Assembly: GCA_023415515.1 (NCBI GenBank) | Contig: JAEZKH010000078.1 | Location: forward strand, 1-13,658 | Reading direction: 5' to 3' | Length of the DNA: 13,658 bases | Origin: Actinomycetes bacterium | GTDB taxonomy: Bacteria; Actinomycetota; Actinomycetes; Mycobacteriales; Mycobacteriaceae | Position numbers and translations under genes: made by a program | Shown here: positions 6,570 to 13,525 of the stretch, piece after piece | Numbering within the stretch: the stretch's first letter is position 1 | Layout: each line of letters starts with the position of its first letter | The notes under the pieces: generated by a model | What the model was told of the DNA's origin: nothing | The model's input: the letters and a program-made list of their open reading frames with translations, nothing else | Databases searched by the model: none

Positions 6570-7364
6570 TCAGGTCTGCGCGAAGACGTACGAGGCGGCG
6601 GTGATCGCCTTGTCGCCGTTGCCCTCGTCGTGCAGCACCGCCCGCGCGGCGACGGTTCCGTCGGCGCCGACGATCGGCCGGGCCTCGACGCGGAAGGGCC
6701 CGACCTTGCCGCGGGCCAGGAACATCACGTGCCCGGAGGTGCCCTGCAGGCGGTCGGTGCCAACCGCACCGCAGGCGACGTCGAACGCGGCGGTTTCGAG
6801 GATCACGAACTGCGGGCCGATGTGGAGCGCGGCGTCCGGCGAGGCCACCTCCGCCGACAGCTTCGGCAGCACCCAGTGGCCGTCCGGTCGGCAGGCGCCG
6901 CCGAACGCCCGCCACAGCGGGGGGAGATCGGGGGAGTCGACGATCTCGAGCGGGACATGCTCCATCTTCTGCAATCCGTGCGGCGGGACGCCGATGCTGA
7001 CGCCCTGCCCTTCGGTCAGCGCGAGCACGCGGGCCGGGTTGTCGGCGTCGACGATCTGCGAACGGCTGTAGGCCATCTGCCTGCCCTGCTTGAGCACCTC
7101 GGTCCTGACCTCGAACCGCTTGACGTCGCGGCCGGGGTCGAGCACCTGGCCCGACCAGATGACCGGATTGGGCACCGCCTCGAGGTCGGAGACGCCGCCG
7201 CTGTCGGGCGATGCGATGCCCAGCACGGAAAGCAGCAGGCCGCCGGTCGGATTGCGCATGTCGCGGCGCATCGTGACGGTCTCGTCGGGTTCGCCGTTGT
7301 CCATCGAGGCGTGGAAGCGGCCGATGTAGCGGTAGCTCAGCAGCCCGCCCCAACGCCTGGACAA
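6570..7364 (-). CDS. Hotdog thioesterase-like protein
   Basis: The protein (264 aa from TTG 7364) shows hotdog-fold signatures: NPTGGLLLSVLGIASPDSGG in the first half, and a strand region around VLDPGRDVKRFEVRTEVLKQ and GRQMAYSRSQIVDAD typical of PaaI/acyl-CoA thioesterases, followed by a second, weaker hotdog-like half ending in DKAITAASYVFAQ. It likely hydrolyses or binds acyl-CoA, supplying or limiting substrate for the acyltransferase downstream. The coordinates use the first conventional start, TTG, which has no good ribosome site. The frame stays open 25 codons further up, reading ILRDIRELADDPEAYAAELS, and an AGGAG sits seven bases before ATT 7418; the real start is probably there. A promoter at 7453-7481 fits that. 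The fold call is moderately sure and the substrate unknown. Confidence 0.65.
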   Translation of the reverse strand: MSRRWGGLLSYRYIGRFHASMDNGEPDETVTMRRDMRNPTGGLLLSVLGIASPDSGGVSDLEAVPNPVIWSGQVLDPGRDVKRFEVRTEVLKQGRQMAYSRSQIVDADNPARVLALTEGQGVSIGVPPHGLQKMEHVPLEIVDSPDLPPLWRAFGGACRPDGHWVLPKLSAEVASPDAALHIGPQFVILETAAFDVACGAVGTDRLQGTSGHVMFLARGKVGPFRVEARPIVGADGTVAARAVLHDEGNGDKAITAASYVFAQT

Positions 7365-7452
7365 TTCGGCGGCGTACGCCTCGGGGTCGTCGGCCAGTTC
7401 TCGAATGTCTCGCAGAATCTTGGGGCTCCTCTCGTCCGCGAGCTACCCGCTC

Positions 7453-7481
7453 AGCACACCCTGTGATGCGAGATCGGTCAA
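7453..7481 (-). promoter_or_regulatory. Promoter of the thioesterase-WS/DGAT-PPOX operon
   Basis: On the minus strand TTGACC (7476-7481) is separated by 17 bases from TGTGCT (7453-7458), a good -35 with a moderate -10. The start site would fall near 7446, giving a leader of about 28 bases to ATT 7418 with AGGAG at 7426-7430. Confidence 0.4.
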
Positions 7482-7509
7482 CTCCTTCCCCGCGCCGGTG
7501 TCCGCGAAA

Positions 7510-7524
7510 TAGCATTCCTGGTCG
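7510..7524 (+). promoter_or_regulatory. Leaderless promoter -10 of the molybdoenzyme gene
   Basis: TAGCAT at 7510-7515 fits the mycobacterial TANNNT -10. The GTG start at 7524 lies eight bases after it, and no Shine-Dalgarno sequence precedes it. Transcription probably starts at or next to the GTG. Confidence 0.45.
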
Positions 7525-9764
7525 TGGACAAGCCGTTGGCGGCGCCGGGCGAGGACGGCCGCCACCTCTACACATGCCCGTTGTGTGAAGCCATGTGCGG
7601 CCTGGAGATTCAGGTCGAAGGCGGCAGGGTCGCGAGCATCCGCGGCAACCGCGACGACACCTGGAGCCGTGGCCACATCTGCCCCAAGGGCGCGACGCTC
7701 GGACACGTGCACGAGGACCCCGACCGGATCCGGCACCCGATGATCAAGGTCGACGGCCAGTGGCGGGAAGTCAGCTGGGATGACGCGTTTCGCCGCTGCA
7801 CCGAACTGCTGGCGCCGGTCATCGCCGAACACGGCATCGGCGCGGTGACCTGCTACACGGGCAATCCGCTGGCGCACTCGTTCTCACTCGGCCGCTACAC
7901 CGGTGTGCTGCTCGGCATGTCGGGCATCCCGCTGAGCTACTCGCCGGGCACCGTCGACCAGTGGCCGAAGAATCTGTCGTCGCACCTGATGTACGGCGGT
8001 TGGTGGAGTTTCCCGGTGCCCGACATCGAGCGCACCGACCTCCTGGTCGTGATGGGTGCGAACCCGGCGGCATCGCAGGGGTCACTGCTCGCCGCGCCGG
8101 ACGTGATGGGCATCGTCGATGGAATTCGCAAGCGCGGCAAGGTCATTGTGATCGACCCCGTCCGCACCGCGACCGCCGCGCGAGCCACCGAATGGCTGCC
8201 GATCACCCCGGGCACCGACGCCGCGCTGCTGCTGGCCGTCGCGCACACCTTGTTCGACGAGGGCCTCGTCGACGTCGGCCGCCTGCAGCCCCATCTCGAC
8301 GGACTGGACCGGATGCGCGACGTCGCCGCGCAATGGCCACCCGAGCGGGTCTCGGCCGTCACCACCATCGACGCCGAGCGGATCCGCGAACTGGCCCGCG
8401 AGCTGGCCCTCACGCCTCGCGCGGTGGTGTACGGCCGCATCGGCACCTGCAACCAGGAGTTCGGCAGCCTGGCGAGCTGGCTCGTCGATGTGGTCAACAT
8501 CATGTCAGGCCACTTCGACGTCGAGGGCGGCGCCATGTTCCCCCGCGCGGCCGCCTGGTCGGTGACCGTGCAGCCGATACCGGGACTCGAGGACGGGGCG
8601 GCGGAGTTCGGCCGGTACCGCACCAGGGTTCGCGGCGCCAAAGAGGTGTTGGGGCAGGTGCCGGTGTCCTGTCTGGCCGAGGAGATCGCCACGCCGGGCG
8701 AGGGTCAGATCAGGGCGCTGATCACCGTCGCGGGCAACCCCGTGCTGTCCACTCCCGCGGGCCACAAACTCGACGAGGCGCTGCCGACGCTTGACGCGAT
8801 GATCGCCGTCGACCTGTGGCTCAACGAGACCACGCGGCACGCCGACGTGATCCTGCCCGGCGCGTCGCCGCTGGAGCAGCCGCACCACGATGACCTGATC
8901 CTCAACTTCGCGATCAACAGCGTCGCCAACTACTCGCCGCCGGTGTTCGCCCGACCCGACCCGGATGCGCCGGAGGAGTGGGAGATCCTGATCCGGCTCA
9001 CCGGCCTGTGCACCGGCACGCCCGCCGAGGACGTCGACGTGACCGCGATCGACGACGGTTTCTTCGACTACATGGCCTTCACGAAAGGCCTCGACGGCGC
9101 CGAGATCCGCAAGCTCTACGAACGCGGCGGCCCCGAGCGAATACTCGACTTGACCTTGCGCACAGGGCCTTTCGGCGACGGCTACGGCACCAACCCGGAC
9201 GGGCTGACACTGGACAAGCTGAAGACCGAACCCAACGGCATCAACTTCGGCCCGATGATCCCGCAGGTGCCCGAGGTGCTCGGGACGTCGGACCGCAAGA
9301 TCCGGCTGGCGCCGCAGTACCTGCTCGACGACCTGCCGCGGCTTGCGGCGCGCCTGGAGCGCGACCCCGAAGAACTCGTTCTGGTGAGCAGGCGGCATCT
9401 GCGGTCGAACAATTCCTGGCTGCACAACGTGGGCCCGCTGATGAAGGGCAGCGACAGGTGCACGCTGCTGATGCACGGCGACGACGCGAAGGTCCGCGAG
9501 ATAGGTGACGGCGACCTGGTGACGGTGACGTCGGCGGGCGGCCGCGTCCGGGTGCCGGTCGAGGTGACCGACGCGATCATGCCCGGGGTGGTGTCGATGC
9601 CGCACGGCTGGGGCCACGGCAAGGACGGCACCAGGATGTCGATCGCGAACGGATCGCCCGGGGTGAACACCAACGTGCTGTCGCCTCCGACGTTCATCGA
9701 CGAGCCGTCGGGCAACGGGGCGCTCAACGGCATCCCGGTGACCGTCACCCTGGTGAGTACCTGA
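7524..9764 (+). CDS. Molybdopterin oxidoreductase (bis-MGD, DMSO reductase family) with [4Fe-4S]
   Basis: The 746-aa protein starts with the Fe-S motif Cys18-x2-Cys21-x3-Cys25-x27-Cys53 (CPLCEAMCG ... GHICPKG, with the conserved Lys55), then the molybdopterin-binding domains, and ends in the aspartate-decarboxylase-like cofactor domain (NNSWLHNVGPLMKG, then VSMPHGWGHG). It is cytoplasmic: no twin-arginine signal is present. Near residues 138-148, where formate dehydrogenases carry Cys or Sec as Mo ligand, it reads SYSPGTVDQWP, so Asp145 or Ser140 could be the ligand; this is inferred. It resembles the M. tuberculosis putative oxidoreductase Rv0197 in size and type. Substrate unknown. GTG 7524 is chosen because of the -10 hexamer just upstream and because the Fe-S motif starts 17 residues in. 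Downstream lie two FDOR-type redox proteins, the first after 13 bases. Confidence 0.88.
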   Translation: MDKPLAAPGEDGRHLYTCPLCEAMCGLEIQVEGGRVASIRGNRDDTWSRGHICPKGATLGHVHEDPDRIRHPMIKVDGQWREVSWDDAFRRCTELLAPVIAEHGIGAVTCYTGNPLAHSFSLGRYTGVLLGMSGIPLSYSPGTVDQWPKNLSSHLMYGGWWSFPVPDIERTDLLVVMGANPAASQGSLLAAPDVMGIVDGIRKRGKVIVIDPVRTATAARATEWLPITPGTDAALLLAVAHTLFDEGLVDVGRLQPHLDGLDRMRDVAAQWPPERVSAVTTIDAERIRELARELALTPRAVVYGRIGTCNQEFGSLASWLVDVVNIMSGHFDVEGGAMFPRAAAWSVTVQPIPGLEDGAAEFGRYRTRVRGAKEVLGQVPVSCLAEEIATPGEGQIRALITVAGNPVLSTPAGHKLDEALPTLDAMIAVDLWLNETTRHADVILPGASPLEQPHHDDLILNFAINSVANYSPPVFARPDPDAPEEWEILIRLTGLCTGTPAEDVDVTAIDDGFFDYMAFTKGLDGAEIRKLYERGGPERILDLTLRTGPFGDGYGTNPDGLTLDKLKTEPNGINFGPMIPQVPEVLGTSDRKIRLAPQYLLDDLPRLAARLERDPEELVLVSRRHLRSNNSWLHNVGPLMKGSDRCTLLMHGDDAKVREIGDGDLVTVTSAGGRVRVPVEVTDAIMPGVVSMPHGWGHGKDGTRMSIANGSPGVNTNVLSPPTFIDEPSGNGALNGIPVTVTLVST

Positions 9765-9767
9765 AAG

Positions 9768-9778
9768 TATCTTCTCCG
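9768..9778 (+). promoter_or_regulatory. Candidate -10 hexamer for a leaderless PPOX transcript
   Basis: TATCTT at 9768-9773 lies four bases before GTG 9778, and no Shine-Dalgarno sequence is present. The spacing is short for a leaderless start, so the gene may instead be read from the upstream transcript. Confidence 0.25.
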
Positions 9779-10278
9779 TGGGCAAGAACGAACGGGCGAA
9801 GATCGTCATGTCCGACGAGGAGATCGCCGAATTCATCGAGCGCAGTCGCACGGCCACCATGGCCACCCTGCTGCCGAACGGGCGGCCGCACCTGGTCGCG
9901 ATGTGGTACGCCGTCGTCGACGGCGAGATCTGGTTCGAGACCAAGGCGAAGTCGCAGAAGGCGGTCAACCTGCGCCGCGACCCGACCATCACGGTGATGA
10001 TCGAGGACGGGCACAGCTACGACACGCTGCGCGGGGTGTCGATCGACGGGACGGCCGAGATCGTCGACGACCCCGAGACCAACCTCCGCGTCGGGAAGAG
10101 CGTGTGGGAGCGCTACACCGGCCCCTACACCGACGAGATGAAGCCGTTCGTCGAGCAGATGATGCACAACCGCATCTGCGTGCGCGTGGTGCCGGGCCGG
10201 CTGCGCAGCTGGGACCACCGCAAGCTGGGTATGGACCCGATTCCGATCGGCGGCAGCACCGCCGCCTACCTGGGTTGA
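9778..10278 (+). CDS. PPOX-class, probably F420-dependent, oxidoreductase
   Basis: The 166-aa protein carries the split-barrel pattern of FDOR-B/TIGR03618-type enzymes: TATMATLLPNGRPHLVAMWY (about 23-42), IWFETKAKSQKAVNLRRDPT (about 50-70), and ITVMIEDG followed by GVSIDGTAEIVDDP. In these proteins the KAKSQKAVNLRRDP stretch lies by the cofactor phosphate. Such enzymes use reduced F420 (or FMN) to reduce diverse substrates in the cytosol. The start is GTG 9778, 13 bases after the molybdoenzyme stop, with a possible -10 hexamer in the gap. The Ddn-like gene follows after four bases, so the two are almost surely co-transcribed. The family is firm; cofactor and substrate are inferred. Confidence 0.85.
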   Translation: MGKNERAKIVMSDEEIAEFIERSRTATMATLLPNGRPHLVAMWYAVVDGEIWFETKAKSQKAVNLRRDPTITVMIEDGHSYDTLRGVSIDGTAEIVDDPETNLRVGKSVWERYTGPYTDEMKPFVEQMMHNRICVRVVPGRLRSWDHRKLGMDPIPIGGSTAAYLG

Positions 10279-10282
10279 CGGC

Positions 10283-10762
10283 ATGGACGCCGACAAGAAA
10301 CCCAAACAGCTCAATGCGCCGTTCGTGAAGACGGGGATGCGGTACGCGGGCCGCGCGCACGCCTGGGTGTACCGCAAGAGCGGCGGCAGGATCGGCGGCA
10401 ACTGGCGCATCGGCGCAGGCGCCAGAAAACCGGTACCGACGCTGCTGCTGGAGCACCGCGGCCGCAAATCGGGCAAGCTGTTCGCCTCGCCGCTGGTGTA
10501 CATCACCGAGGGTGACAACGTCATCATCGTGGCGTCGATGGGCGGTCGCGACGAGAACCCGCAGTGGTACTACAACCTGGTCGCCGACCCCGACGTGCAC
10601 ATCGAGATCGGCCGCGACCGGCGGGCGGTGCGCGCAGTGCTGGCCGATCCGCAGGAGAAGGAACGGCTCTGGCCCAAGCTGGTCGAGGCCTACGCCGACT
10701 TCGACGCCTACAAGTCCTGGACCGACCGCGACATCCCGGTGTTCATCCTCCAACCCCGCTGA
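10283..10762 (+). CDS. Ddn-like nitroreductase-family deazaflavin-dependent oxidoreductase
   Basis: The 159-aa protein shows the FDOR-A/Ddn signature: TLLLEHRGRKSGKLFASPLV (about 53-72), then VIIVASMGGRDENPQWYYNL and VADPDVHIEIG. The basic GRKSGK and the GG..NPxWYxNL motifs form the F420 site in characterised relatives such as Ddn, which activates nitroimidazole prodrugs and is thought to reduce quinones. The N-terminus is amphipathic and basic (RYAGRAHAWVYRKSGGR), which could aid membrane contact as in Ddn. ATG 10283 starts four bases after the previous stop, pointing to an operon with the PPOX protein. The stop lies within a terminator-like hairpin. Mycobacteria carry many paralogs, so the natural substrate is unknown. 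Confidence 0.88.
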   Translation: MDADKKPKQLNAPFVKTGMRYAGRAHAWVYRKSGGRIGGNWRIGAGARKPVPTLLLEHRGRKSGKLFASPLVYITEGDNVIIVASMGGRDENPQWYYNLVADPDVHIEIGRDRRAVRAVLADPQEKERLWPKLVEAYADFDAYKSWTDRDIPVFILQPR

Positions 10763-10773
10763 GCCGCGCGGGG
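10754..10773 (+). terminator. Terminator-like hairpin at the Ddn-like stop codon
   Basis: CCCCGC (10754-10759) pairs with GCGGGG (10768-10773) over an 8-base loop containing the TGA stop. It lies between convergent transcription from both sides and could end both. Confidence 0.4.
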
Positions 10774-10774
10774 C

Positions 10775-10885
10775 GGCCGGAAGCCCGCCGACGTAGGTGC
10801 CGCTGATCGTCGCGCCCCACGGGCCGCCGGCCAGCGCGCCCGGCACCAACTCGTCCCCGTCGGCGGTGAAGAATGCCTGGTCATG
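10775..10885 (-). pseudogene. N-terminal remnant of a thioesterase-family gene
   Basis: On the minus strand 37 codons read HDQAFFTADGDELVPGALAG followed by GPWGATISGTYVGGLPA. This is the typical N-terminus of actinobacterial thioesterase-family proteins (roughly FFxxDGDxxVPxxxAxGPWG, then a GG motif). The frame loses resemblance right after YVGGL, at the edge of the Ddn-like gene's hairpin, and no ATG, GTG or TTG is in frame upstream; the only nearby ATG (10884) is out of frame. So both the start and about 85% of the gene are gone. It lies 29 bases downstream of the GNAT gene in the same direction and was probably once part of that unit. Confidence 0.5.
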
Positions 10886-10914
10886 ACCTGTCTTCGACCA
10901 AGACGATAGCGGGT

Positions 10915-11211
10915 CTAATCGTCGACGATGTCGGCGTACTCGTCGTGCTTCTTCAGATAGCCGGCGACCATTTCGCACTGCGCCCTGATCCGAAGGCCCG
11001 CGTCGCGGGTGTGCTTCAGCGCCTCACCGATGAGGATCGTCGCCAGACCGCGGCCTTCGTATTCCTTGTCGACCTCGGTGTGGGTGAAGACCCGCCGCTC
11101 CCCGCGGTCAAGGAACTCGGCCCTGCCGACTTCCTTACCGTCGACGGCGATCGTGAACTGTTCTTCGTCGGCGGCGACCGTGGTCGGTGCGCCGGTCTTG
11201 TCTGTTGTCAT
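10915..11211 (-). CDS. Small GNAT-fold N-acetyltransferase (YjdJ type)
   Basis: The 98-aa protein is a minimal GNAT domain: beta strands FTIAVDGKEVGRAEFL and RRVFTHTEVDKEYEG, then the acetyl-CoA loop EGRGLATILIGEALKHTRDA (about 52-71) and the ending RAQCEMVAGYLKKHDEYADI. This is the short form (PF14542-like) seen in YjdJ proteins, with the CoA-binding half of GNAT retained and Cys79 near the expected position. ATG 11211 is chosen because AGGAG lies nine bases upstream; the frame extends further but only through a repeat-like spacer. The substrate is unknown. The gene follows the pirin gene in the same direction behind a MIRU-like insert and precedes a decayed thioesterase gene. Confidence 0.85.
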   Translation of the reverse strand: MTTDKTGAPTTVAADEEQFTIAVDGKEVGRAEFLDRGERRVFTHTEVDKEYEGRGLATILIGEALKHTRDAGLRIRAQCEMVAGYLKKHDEYADIVDD

Positions 11212-11291
11212 TGCCTCGACTCCTGTTCGCTCCGGTCCTCGCTCGTGCCTCGCTGCGATCCTCACTCGCACTCGTATTCGGGTGCGCTCAT
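11212..11291 (-). repeat. MIRU-like intergenic repeat
   Basis: The 80-base spacer between pirin and the GNAT gene begins with ATGA, overlapping the pirin stop, encodes a nine-residue frame (MSAPEYECE), then reads as iterations of GCGAGG/GAGCGA units and ends with the AGGAG ribosome site of the next gene. Mycobacterial interspersed repetitive units are known to sit in operon junctions, overlap stop and start codons, and encode tiny frames. Only one copy lies in the window, so repetition in the genome is inferred. Confidence 0.45.
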
Positions 11292-12259
11292 GGGGTTCCC
11301 TTCGGGTTGGGCCGCGGCCGCAGCGTGGCGTTGGGCAGCGGCGGTGCGGGCAGTCGGGTGACAGCTCCCTGATACCCGTCGACCGCGCCGAACCGGCCGT
11401 CATGGTCTCGCCACAGCCTGCGGTAGGCGGCGATGTCGTCGTGGCTGCGCCCGACGAAGTTCCACCACATGACGAGTTCCTCGCCGAACGGCGGGCCGCC
11501 GAGCAGGATCGCGCGTGCCGGCCCGTCGCCGGTGTTGCGGAGGATCAGCGCGTCGCATCCGACGGGTTGATAGGCGAGATCGGCGACGTCGAGCGGGATA
11601 CCGGCCGCCGCGAGGTTGCCCTGGTCGAGAAGCACGCCGTGCTCGAAGGCCGGATCGATGTCGAGGACCGCGGTCGCGCCGGGGTCGACGTCGATCTGGG
11701 CTCCCAGCAGCGGCGTAAAGGTGTGCACGGGGGACCGACTACCCGCGAGAGCGCCAAGGAACACCCGCAGCACCGCGCCGGGGATCTCGAGCGGCTCGGG
11801 AGCGTAGTGGGCGAAGTCGCGTCCGGTGTCGCGGTCGGAGTCCGGCAGCGCCACCCACAACTGCACGCCGTGCAGCACGGTCGTCGCGGCCGTGGACACC
11901 TCCGAGTGGCAGATGCCCGCGCCCGCGGTCATCAGGTTCAGCTCAGCGGGGCGCACGAAGGCGTGCACGCCCGCGCTGTCGCGGTGCTCGACCTCGCCCT
12001 CGAAGAGCCAGCTGACGGTCTGCAGGCCGGTGTGCGGGTGCGGCGGCACGTCCATGCCGACGCCGTCGGCGACGGTGTGCGGGCCGTAGTGGTCGGCGAA
12101 ACACCATGCGCCGATCAGCGAGCGCTCGCGCTGCGGCAGGGTCCGTCGTACCCTGATGGCCCTCGGGCCGCCGAGCGGAACCTCCCGCGGGTGCAGAACG
12201 CCGGTGAATCCCGATGCCGCGCATACCACTTCGGCGGGCGCGGCATCGGTATTGCTCAC
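11288..12259 (-). CDS. Pirin-family cupin protein
   Basis: The 323-aa protein has the N-terminal pirin cupin with its metal ligands in place: His74 and His76 in PPHPHTGLQTVSW, then His118 and Glu120 in GAGICHSEVS. The second cupin-like half includes LLGGPPFGEELVMWWNFVGR, a pirin C-terminal signature. Bacterial pirins bind iron or another metal; some are quercetinases and some modulate partner enzymes, so the role here is open. GTG 12259 is preceded by TAGCCT six bases upstream and no Shine-Dalgarno sequence, suggesting a leaderless transcript. The stop overlaps the ATGA that opens the MIRU-like spacer to the GNAT gene, so the two are likely co-transcribed. Confidence 0.92.
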   Translation of the reverse strand: MSNTDAAPAEVVCAASGFTGVLHPREVPLGGPRAIRVRRTLPQRERSLIGAWCFADHYGPHTVADGVGMDVPPHPHTGLQTVSWLFEGEVEHRDSAGVHAFVRPAELNLMTAGAGICHSEVSTAATTVLHGVQLWVALPDSDRDTGRDFAHYAPEPLEIPGAVLRVFLGALAGSRSPVHTFTPLLGAQIDVDPGATAVLDIDPAFEHGVLLDQGNLAAAGIPLDVADLAYQPVGCDALILRNTGDGPARAILLGGPPFGEELVMWWNFVGRSHDDIAAYRRLWRDHDGRFGAVDGYQGAVTRLPAPPLPNATLRPRPNPKGTP

Positions 12260-12271
12260 CTGGTCAGGCTA
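12259..12271 (-). promoter_or_regulatory. Leaderless promoter -10 of the pirin gene
   Basis: On the minus strand TAGCCT (12266-12271) is followed after six bases by the GTG start. TANNNT plus this spacing puts the transcription start at the GTG. Confidence 0.45.
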
Positions 12272-12299
12272 CCGCCCGGTGGTGCCTCGGTAAGCGCGA

Positions 12300-13484
12300 T
12301 CAGGGTGCGCTTGGCGCAGTCTTGTCGCTCGTCTGGTTGTCACCCGCCACGTGGTTCGTGATGCCGTCGCCGGTCGAGGAGACCTGGTTCTCATTGCCGA
12401 ACGCTCCACTCAGGATCCGGTTGCCCTGAGCGCGCAGCTTGTTCAGCGATCCGACGATGGTGGTCACGTTGTTGTTGCCCCGGATGCCGCCCGTCTTGCC
12501 GTTGGCGAGCGTGGCGGGACTGACCTTGTTGCCATCACCGATGACGTTGGTGATGTTGCGATAGCCGCTATCGACCAATGGGTTCTTGCCCGTGGTGACG
12601 ATCTCATTGTCATCGCCCTGGACCGTGGTCACATTCCCATTGCCGTGAGTGGTGACGGTATTGCGGTCACCGAATAGCACCGCCTGGAAGTTGGCGTTGG
12701 GCTGGATCGCAGCCGGTACGTTCGGGTTCTCCGCAGCGCCGGGGATCAGAGTGTTGTGGTTCTGATTCCCGAACGTATTCGCGAGCTGGACGTTGCCCAG
12801 CGCCGCGACGGTGTTCTTGTCGCCTACGGTGAGCGTCTCCGCGCCGAGACCGGCAAGCACGGTGGTGTTGCCGTTGCCGAACGTGAAGGCATTCGCCAGC
12901 ACGCCGCCGAGTGGGTTCAGGGTGACGTTGCCGTCACCGACGTTGTAGTTCCCGTTGGAGAACCCGGCGTTGACGACGTTCACGTTGCCGTTGCCGAGAT
13001 TCAGCGCGGTGTTGTTGCCGACGCTGAACAGGAACGTCTCCAGGTCCACAACGGGCGGGTCCGCACTCGTCGCGGTGGCGGTGTTGCCGTTGCCGTAGTT
13101 GAGCGCCCGGTTGAACCAGCCACTCGACAACGCCGCAGATCCCGGATTCTCAGAATTGGCAACGTCCTGGGCCAACGATCCGACGCCGACGGCGGTGGCG
13201 TGAGTCTTCGCCCCGGAAGCCAGCGCCGCCGTGAAGATCCCGCCGCTGAGCGCTTCGCCGCCGCCGACCGAGATGGCCCCGCCGATGCCGACCGCCGTGG
13301 CCTTGCCGGTGTCATGGGTGGCGATGGCGAAGCCGCCGACCTCACTGTGGCACTGGCCGTCGTTGCCCACTCCCCAGAACGAGGCGCACGCCGCTTCCGC
13401 TGCCGAGGCCCCAAGCAGACCGGCGAATGCGGCGGCGACTGCCGCCGCCAGCGCAGCCGGTGCTGCAACCTTGCGAATTGACAT
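12300..13484 (-). CDS. Secreted Gly-Asn repeat protein (mycobacterial, function unknown)
   Basis: The 394-aa protein begins with a clear Sec signal peptide (MSIRKV, then an Ala/Leu-rich core; likely cleavage after AEA, residue 31). The mature N-terminus ACASFWGVGNDGQC has two Cys (33 and 45) that could form a disulphide. From about residue 130 onward it is built of short units with GNGN, GDGN, GDKN, GDRN or GNNN followed by alternating Thr/Val, spaced at roughly 10-residue steps or multiples, for example GDRNTVTTHGNGNVTTVQGD. This pattern suggests a beta-solenoid or beta-helix with Asn ladders. No PE/PPE domain, transmembrane helix or enzyme motif is seen. ATG 13484 has AGGA upstream at good spacing. 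Likely exported to the envelope or medium; adhesion or surface structure is a guess. Confidence 0.8.
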   Translation of the reverse strand: MSIRKVAAPAALAAAVAAAFAGLLGASAAEAACASFWGVGNDGQCHSEVGGFAIATHDTGKATAVGIGGAISVGGGEALSGGIFTAALASGAKTHATAVGVGSLAQDVANSENPGSAALSSGWFNRALNYGNGNTATATSADPPVVDLETFLFSVGNNTALNLGNGNVNVVNAGFSNGNYNVGDGNVTLNPLGGVLANAFTFGNGNTTVLAGLGAETLTVGDKNTVAALGNVQLANTFGNQNHNTLIPGAAENPNVPAAIQPNANFQAVLFGDRNTVTTHGNGNVTTVQGDDNEIVTTGKNPLVDSGYRNITNVIGDGNKVSPATLANGKTGGIRGNNNVTTIVGSLNKLRAQGNRILSGAFGNENQVSSTGDGITNHVAGDNQTSDKTAPSAP

Positions 13485-13525
13485 GTTTTTCCTATCGATA
13501 TCGCCCTGGCACCATGCCCGAACGG

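Noticed and set aside
5579..7466. Long plus-strand frames opposite the WS/DGAT and thioesterase-like genes
   Set aside because: The minus strand carries HHxxxDG and hotdog patterns, whereas the plus frames are Arg/Pro/Ser-rich with no recognisable domain.
8505..9992. Minus-strand frame of 495 codons opposite the molybdoenzyme
   Set aside because: It is rich in Arg, Val and His as expected for an antisense shadow; the plus strand encodes a complete Fe-S molybdoenzyme.
12400..13120. Repeated GTTGCC/GTTACC-type DNA units as a CRISPR or non-coding repeat
   Set aside because: The units vary and keep one reading frame encoding Gly-Asn repeats behind a signal peptide, so they are protein repeats.
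12300..13484. PE/PPE-MPTR protein
   Set aside because: No PE or PPE N-terminal domain is present; the protein has an ordinary cleavable signal peptide.
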